Assembly: GCA_937873655.1 (NCBI GenBank)
Contig: CALMYQ010000101.1
Coordinates: forward strand, 124,001-188,000
Origin: an uncultured Lewinella sp.
GTDB lineage: Bacteria > Bacteroidota > Bacteroidia > Chitinophagales > Saprospiraceae
Length of the DNA: 64,000 nucleotides
Reading direction: 5' to 3'
This document shows, piece by piece, positions 59,709 to 64,000 of the stretch. A program made the translations under genes and the position numbers. Numbering within the stretch: position 1 is the stretch's first letter; the number at the start of each line of letters is the position of its first letter. A model generated the notes under the pieces. That model searched no databases and was not told the origin of the DNA. It worked only from the letters and a program-made list of their open reading frames with translations.

Positions 59709-61277
59709 TTAGCGCTTATCCAGCGCGATGACCATGCCGACCGCCGAACGGTCTTTGGAGGTGGCCTGAAAGGCTATCGTATTACCCGACTGGAAGGTGA
59801 CCTGCTCGATCCGCTGACCGGCGAGTGCATCCTTTAATTTATCCTGGTAGGTCGATTTGCGGCTGTTGTTGATGCGGCTGTTGAAATCGGTGAAGTTCAA
59901 CTCTTTTTTAGAAACCACGACGGCGATATAGTCGGTATTGCCGATCTCATCCGCTTTCATGGAATAATCCTTGGGAAAAAGCCGGGTTCCCGTGATGCCG
60001 CAATAGGGCGAATGTTTGTCCGTGTACGGGAAAAGGACATAACTTGAGCCGTCCGTTTCCTGTCCGAAAACATAGACATAACACTCAATGGAATTGGCCA
60101 CAAGGACCTTGAACTTATCGCCTTTCCTGATCGGGCTGGTCGTCCTGAAAACGATATCGGATTGCAATTTCAGGGGTATGGTCTTTTGGGAGGCTATATC
60201 CAGCAGGCCGAATTCGACCGCAAGCTTGTTCGGGTCGGATTGCGGCGCATCCGAACTGCCCATCGGATAAAGGCCGTAGGCTTCTTTGACAAAATACTCA
60301 AAATCCTTGTAGCGTACCCAGGCAAGGCCTTTGTCGCCCCAGTCCTCGCTCCAGCTATTCATCAGCTGGAAGGCGCCGCCCTGGTAATTGTCGTCGTAGC
60401 CGATCACGCACATGGCATGGCCACCGAAGTTCGGCATGGCGTAATCCCGTTCGGACGGAATCCAGGCTTTCTGGCCCAGCATCCTGCTCATGAACGTTCC
60501 TCCGACCTGCATGCCGATCACCACCGGCGCCCCTTGTGCCAGGTTCTGCTTGATGGCCCAGATGTCGGGTTTGTAGTCGTTGGCCCCGACCGTCAGGCGG
60601 TTGAACCCTTTGATCTTGAATTCGCGGCCCCTGGCGATGTCGGTCTGGGAAGGGTAATTGGAACAGGTGCGATCGGTATACCTGAAATCCTGGAACGGCA
60701 GCCCTCCGTTCTGTGCCATGGATTTCATGGCATCCAGCATATAGGCGCCCTCGCAGCCGGTCAGGGCGATCTGGTTGTAAAGGTAAGCCGGGCTGAAGGC
60801 GACCTGATTAGGATCTTTTCCGGTGGCCCGCGCCTGCAGGATAGTCCTGGCGGCGTAAGCGGAGGCCCACCCTACGCAGGAGCCCTGCTGGCCCTGGTGA
60901 AGCCGTCGGGGGATGTACTTTGCCAGGCTGGCGCTGGCGGGCAGTTGATTGCCGCTGTAGCCGTAGGCGATCGGCTCAAACACCTTGGCTTTGTCAAAAT
61001 GTTCCTGGTCAAGGGTTGCGCCAAATTGAAAATCGCTGGTTTCATTGTCCTCATAGGCCGTTCCGCCGCCGTTCAGCATTTCCTTTCCGCCGAAAAAGAA
61101 ATACCAGGCCCCGCCGATCAGCAATACCGGGATCAGCAGCTTTGGTTTTTTAAACAGCAACAGGAGCAGAAACGGGATCAATTGCAACAAAGACCGGCCG
61201 CCGCCGCCGCCCGGTTGCCTGGGGTTCTGATCCTGCGGTTGCTGCGGGTCGCGTTCCATTCTAATCGGCATGGTCAT
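59709..61277 (-). CDS. Membrane-anchored papain-like (C1) peptidase with a DUF4384-type domain
   Basis: A 522-residue protein. After a Gln-, Pro- and Gly-rich cytoplasmic N-terminus (about 1-28) there are one or two membrane segments (LLQLIPFLLLLLF and LLIPVLLIGGAWYFFF). A papain-like C1A domain follows (about 95-330): Cys134 in GSCVGWAS, His287 in GGHAMCVIGYDD and Asn307 in QLMNSWSEDWG are the expected catalytic residues. The C-terminal 170 residues resemble DUF4384, a domain often attached to caspase-like peptidases. The orientation and the nature of the target are unknown; the enzyme probably faces the periplasm. A -7 box lies 18 bases upstream of the start. Confidence 0.88.
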   Translation of the reverse strand: MTMPIRMERDPQQPQDQNPRQPGGGGGRSLLQLIPFLLLLLFKKPKLLIPVLLIGGAWYFFFGGKEMLNGGGTAYEDNETSDFQFGATLDQEHFDKAKVFEPIAYGYSGNQLPASASLAKYIPRRLHQGQQGSCVGWASAYAARTILQARATGKDPNQVAFSPAYLYNQIALTGCEGAYMLDAMKSMAQNGGLPFQDFRYTDRTCSNYPSQTDIARGREFKIKGFNRLTVGANDYKPDIWAIKQNLAQGAPVVIGMQVGGTFMSRMLGQKAWIPSERDYAMPNFGGHAMCVIGYDDNYQGGAFQLMNSWSEDWGDKGLAWVRYKDFEYFVKEAYGLYPMGSSDAPQSDPNKLAVEFGLLDIASQKTIPLKLQSDIVFRTTSPIRKGDKFKVLVANSIECYVYVFGQETDGSSYVLFPYTDKHSPYCGITGTRLFPKDYSMKADEIGNTDYIAVVVSKKELNFTDFNSRINNSRKSTYQDKLKDALAGQRIEQVTFQSGNTIAFQATSKDRSAVGMVIALDKR

Positions 61278-61294
61278 TCAAATTTGGTTCAGGG

Positions 61295-61302
61295 CAAATT
61301 TA
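61295..61302 (-). promoter_or_regulatory. Promoter -7 element of the papain-like gene
   Basis: The minus strand reads TAAATTTG, an exact match to TAnnTTTG, 18 bases before the start codon. No TTG at the expected -33 position. Confidence 0.4.
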
Positions 61303-61549
61303 CCCTAATCTTGAAAAGTGGTACCACTTTTCAGCCAGAAGTTTGCATTTACTCATTCTGCCCAAAAAATACGGTTGGAATTGAAACCTTGCCCTGGATA
61401 TGCCGTTTCAGTTATTGTATTCAAATCCAACCTGAAAGGCTTCCTACATATCAATATTAACCCAAGCAACCGCCCTGAAGACCACTGTTGCATAATCGCC
61501 TCCCGATTCCCGAATTGAGTATACCGACAGGATAGGTACGATCGTCTTG

Positions 61550-61557
61550 TACTTTTG
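61550..61557 (+). promoter_or_regulatory. Promoter -7 element of the small wHTH gene
   Basis: TACTTTTG matches TAnnTTTG exactly, 52 bases before the ATG at 61609. No clear -33 TTG. Confidence 0.4.
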
Positions 61558-61608
61558 TCAAAGTGCCTTCCGTCAACCTGAGATGATTATTTTACAAACC
61601 CATTTCTT

Positions 61609-61917
61609 ATGAACACGTGGAACACTTTAACGCGGGGGGAGACTGATCTGATGGATCGGGCAATTACCCTACTTGAAACCTTGTCGAAAGACAAACATCA
61701 GATCTTGCTGGATTATCTCCAGTCCTCAAAAAAAGTTTCGATACCAGAGATTTGTTCGGCTACGGGGCTCCCTGAAAAGCAGGTTGAGTCCCAGATCAGA
61801 CAAATCAGCCGGACCGGCGCACTGGATGTGTTTCCGGCCCCGGAAGGTGAAGAATTTGCCCTGAACAGGGGAAGACTACGCCAAATTTCCGCCATTGCCT
61901 GTCAAATTCATGGTTAA
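61609..61917 (+). CDS. Small winged-helix-type DNA-binding protein (tentative)
   Basis: A 102-residue protein without signal or membrane segments. Residues about 18-85 look like an ArsR/MarR-like winged helix: helices in LLETLSKDKHQILLDYLQSSKKVSIPEICSATGLPEKQVESQIRQISRTGALDV, then a short wing and a strand EEFALNRGRLRQISAIACQIHG. The recognition helix would be LPEKQVESQIRQI. The family cannot be named with certainty. It is monocistronic with its own -7 box and a shared terminator with fabG. It probably regulates transcription in response to an unknown signal. Confidence 0.7.
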   Translation: MNTWNTLTRGETDLMDRAITLLETLSKDKHQILLDYLQSSKKVSIPEICSATGLPEKQVESQIRQISRTGALDVFPAPEGEEFALNRGRLRQISAIACQIHG

Positions 61918-61943
61918 GGAAATTTGACACCCATGGACCCATT

Positions 61944-61988
61944 AAAAAGCCGGGACTGGTTTTCACTCCAGTTCCGGCTTTCTTTTTG
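61944..61988. terminator. Bidirectional intrinsic terminator between the wHTH gene and fabG
   Basis: 14-bp arms AAAGCCGGGACTGG (61946-61959) and CCAGTTCCGGCTTT (61968-61981) with a single G-T pair and an 8-base loop. A T-rich tract follows on both strands (TCTTTTT on plus; TTTTTAAT on minus), so it can serve both convergent genes. Confidence 0.88.
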
Positions 61989-62002
61989 GCGGCGGAACCC
62001 GG

Positions 62003-62749
62003 TCAGCAGTTCAGGGCGCCGCAAACGCTGATGACCTGCCCGGAAATATAGCCCGACATATCCGAACCCAGAAAAACGCAGACATCAGCCACTTCCTCGG
62101 CTTTTCCAAGCCGTTTCATCGGAATATTTGTGAGGTAAGCCTCTTTGGTTTTTTCGTCCAGTTCGCCGGTCATATCCGTTTCAATGAACCCGGGCGCGAT
62201 GACGTTGCAGCGAATGTTCCTGGACCCCATTTCCTTGGCGATGGATTTTGAAAAGCCGATAATGCCCGCTTTTGAGGCGGCATAATTGGCCTGGCCTGCA
62301 TTCCCGGTTACCCCGACAATGGAGCTCAGGTTGATGATAGAGCCGCCCCTGTTCTTCATCATCGGGCGCAAGGCGTGTTTGGTCAGGTTGAACACAGACT
62401 TGAGGTTGGTCTGTATGACCTCATCCCATTGTTCTTCGCTCATGCGCAGCATCAGGTTGTCGCGGGTGATTCCGGCATTATTGATCAATATATCCAGTCC
62501 GCCGAAATCAGCCAGTACAGCGCCGACCAGGGCTTCCGCTTCGGCGTAATTGCCGGCATCCGACTTGTAGGCTTTAGCCTTTATTCCGTTTGCCGCCAGT
62601 CCGGCTTCAATTTTCTTGGCCTTTTCTTCGGAGGAAAGATAAGTGAATGCAACAGAGGCGCCTTGTTCGGCGAGTCGCTGCGCGATAGCAGCTCCGATCC
62701 CGCGCGATCCGCCCGTTACCAGGGCTACTTTATCCTGCAAAAGTTTCAT
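62003..62749 (-). CDS. fabG: 3-oxoacyl-[acyl-carrier-protein] reductase
   Basis: A 248-residue short-chain dehydrogenase that reduces 3-oxoacyl-ACP with NADPH in fatty acid elongation. The cofactor motif is TGGSRGIGAAIAQ at residues 11-23, followed by NNAGIT and the catalytic triad Ser (INLSSIVG), Tyr and Lys in YAASKAG. The FabG-specific ending APGFIETDMTGEL is present. The start at 62749 (MKLLQDKVALVTGG) is preferred to a GTG at 62773, which would add eight residues not seen in the family. The gene is single and convergent with the wHTH gene. Confidence 0.94.
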   Translation of the reverse strand: MKLLQDKVALVTGGSRGIGAAIAQRLAEQGASVAFTYLSSEEKAKKIEAGLAANGIKAKAYKSDAGNYAEAEALVGAVLADFGGLDILINNAGITRDNLMLRMSEEQWDEVIQTNLKSVFNLTKHALRPMMKNRGGSIINLSSIVGVTGNAGQANYAASKAGIIGFSKSIAKEMGSRNIRCNVIAPGFIETDMTGELDEKTKEAYLTNIPMKRLGKAEEVADVCVFLGSDMSGYISGQVISVCGALNC

Positions 62750-62888
62750 TTTATGGTGTTTTTCATCCGGCACGAAGGTATAAATTATGTCGAAAATGGT
62801 TAAACTTTGTTAAAATTTTGTCGGACTGCAAAAAATATTCCAACTTTAATGGTCCTTATCTCCGTCTGTATCTAAAACACTTATTCAT

Positions 62889-64000
62889 ATGAATACCCGG
62901 ACCTTTACCTTATTGACGCTATTCGCTCTGAGCGGACTACTTACCTCTTGTTTGAAGGATAATGTCGCCGTGCAGGAATTCAATTACACCGATCAGGAAT
63001 TCTCGGTAATCAGCCGTGATCTGAACCTTCCGATTGATCGGGACAACTACCTCGTTCACCTGCCCCAGCACATGATGGGCAAAGGATTTATCCCGCCTTC
63101 CATCAACTCCGCCAAGGCAACCCTCGGACGGGTCCTGTTCTATGACACCAAACTCTCACGGAACAATTCGGTATCCTGCGCATCCTGCCACAAACAGGAA
63201 CTGGCATTCTCCGACGATCTCGCTTTCAGCAAGGGATTCGACGGGCAGCTCACCAAGCGCAATTCATTGCCGCTGGCTTCCACCGCCAATTTTGAAGCCT
63301 CGTACGGCGGCGGCGGCGCTTTCAACGGCCTTAAAGCCGGTTTTTTCTGGGATGAACGCGCCCAGAGCATCCACGATCAAAGCAAGCTGACCATCCAGGA
63401 CGATATCGAAATGGGCATGGACATGAACGCCCTGCCCGGCAAACTGGCCAACGAGGAATATTACCATATCCTGTTCAAAAAAGCCTACGGCGATGACATC
63501 ATCAATGAAAACAGGATACTGGAATCCATCCAGGAATTTGTCAACGCCTTTTTCTGCGTGGACTCCAAATTTGACGAAGGGCTGAACCGGACCAACGATC
63601 CGTTCTCCAGCTTCCCGAATTATTCCACGGCGGAAAACCTCGGCAAGTCCCTCTTCATGCAGCATTGCGCTAGCTGCCATAGCCGGGATATGTCGACCCT
63701 GTCCACCGTTGTGGCCAATAACGGGCTCGACGCGGTCTATGCCGACAAAGGCCTGGGCGGCATTTCCGGCCGCGAGCAGGATGAAGGGCTCTTCAAAGTG
63801 CCGTTCCTGAGAAATGTCGCACTGACCGCGCCCTACATGCACGACGGCAGGTTTGCCACCCTCGCTGATGTGGTTGAACATTACAGCTCCGGCATTCAGG
63901 CGAATCCCAACCTGGATCCGCTCCTATACAACCCTTCAGCCCCGGGCCAGGCGATGCAAATGAACTTCACGCAAGACCAGAAACAGGCTTTGGTGGCTTT
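62889..64000 (+). CDS. Di-haem cytochrome c peroxidase-family lipoprotein, cut by the right edge
   Basis: The frame opens with ATG at 62889 and stays open for 370 codons to the window end, so the gene is incomplete. A lipoprotein signal (LSGLLTSC, Cys about residue 21) precedes a CCP/MauG-family domain with two c-type haem sites: CASCH (residues about 98-102) and CASCH again in QHCASCHS (about 261-265), plus the family segments ATLGRVLFYDTKLSRNNSVSC and VPFLRNVALTAPYMHDGRFATLADVVEHY. These enzymes reduce hydrogen peroxide or oxidise a protein partner in the periplasm or at the outer membrane. The initial Ser/Thr-rich region after the Cys is a tether. The missing part should contain the C-terminal end of the second haem domain. 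Confidence 0.92.
   Translation, partial: MNTRTFTLLTLFALSGLLTSCLKDNVAVQEFNYTDQEFSVISRDLNLPIDRDNYLVHLPQHMMGKGFIPPSINSAKATLGRVLFYDTKLSRNNSVSCASCHKQELAFSDDLAFSKGFDGQLTKRNSLPLASTANFEASYGGGGAFNGLKAGFFWDERAQSIHDQSKLTIQDDIEMGMDMNALPGKLANEEYYHILFKKAYGDDIINENRILESIQEFVNAFFCVDSKFDEGLNRTNDPFSSFPNYSTAENLGKSLFMQHCASCHSRDMSTLSTVVANNGLDAVYADKGLGGISGREQDEGLFKVPFLRNVALTAPYMHDGRFATLADVVEHYSSGIQANPNLDPLLYNPSAPGQAMQMNFTQDQKQALVA

Larger units (their letters stand above)
61278..61608. other. Gene-free divergent region between the papain-like and wHTH genes
   Basis: A 331-base stretch. It holds the -7 box of the papain-like gene (61295-61302) and that of the small wHTH gene (61550-61557). The middle is AT-rich with no strong hairpin and no convincing gene. 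Confidence 0.6.

Noticed and set aside
1-64000. tRNA, rRNA, CRISPR arrays, transposases, integrases and phage genes
   Set aside because: Looked for characteristic T-loop strings, regularly spaced repeats, and transposase or integrase motifs; none was found by eye. A tRNAscan or CRISPR search would be needed to exclude them completely.

Overview
The window comes from a member of the Bacteroidota, most likely the class Saprospiria (relatives of Lewinella, Haliscomenobacter and Phaeodactylibacter). The evidence is: several proteins ending in type IX secretion (T9SS) sorting domains, both type A (6899-9733, 32705-33586, 34386-36596) and the gliding-motility type B form (25072-32181); many small secreted or barrel-like proteins with signal peptides ending in AQ; a bacillithiol gene (bshB1); an OmpA protein with calcium-binding thrombospondin type 3 repeats; and promoters that fit the Bacteroidota pattern (TTG, about 20 bases, TAnnTTTG) rather than the E. 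coli one. It reads as an ordinary chromosome. I found no tRNA, rRNA, CRISPR array, transposase, integrase or phage gene.

Layout. 1-9.8 kb: envelope proteins, an MFS exporter translationally coupled to a TolB/TPR/AraC regulator, a YggS-type PLP protein, and a large secreted protein with three lamin-tail domains. 10-18.6 kb: a HupE-like membrane protein, an M16 peptidase, a universal stress protein, and a compact operon of a small secreted protein, an ABC ATPase, its permease and bshB1. 18.6-24.7 kb (minus strand): a lipoprotein, the haem genes hemC and hemD with an NYN nuclease/cold-shock protein between them, a geranylgeranyl-reductase-family flavoprotein and two envelope proteins. 25-36.6 kb: secretome region with a 2369-residue repeat protein, a small lamin-tail-like protein and a thermolysin-family protease. 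36.8-46.1 kb: an unknown helical protein, murB, an MsbA-like exporter, a DUF6089 protein, an ArsC-like phosphatase and ppk1. 46.2-51.2 kb: the branched-chain operon ilvD-ilvB-ilvN and a hydrolase. 51.2-57.9 kb: a double ABC ATPase, a two-component pair in convergent orientation and the OmpA/TSP3 protein. 58-64 kb: a subtilase lipoprotein, a membrane-anchored papain-like peptidase, fabG, and a di-haem peroxidase cut by the right edge.

Regulation and RNA. Intrinsic terminators are clear at many gene ends, and about ten good promoter candidates can be placed. Two intergenic regions hold promoter-like and terminator signals with no gene between them: about 125 nt on the minus strand at 13.82-13.94 kb, and up to about 300 nt on the plus strand at 33.79-34.10 kb. 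Both are candidate small RNAs. A dispersed inverted-repeat family (core CAGTTGGCAG) sits at 3' gene ends near 6.85 and 10.65 kb.

No single cassette stands out as a clearly new defence or mobile system. The most worthwhile leads are the two candidate RNAs, the REP-like repeats, the RNA-binding NYN/CSD protein inside the haem operon, the membrane-anchored papain/DUF4384 protein and the unknown 510-residue helical protein. Functions are inferred by reading motifs; no database search was run.
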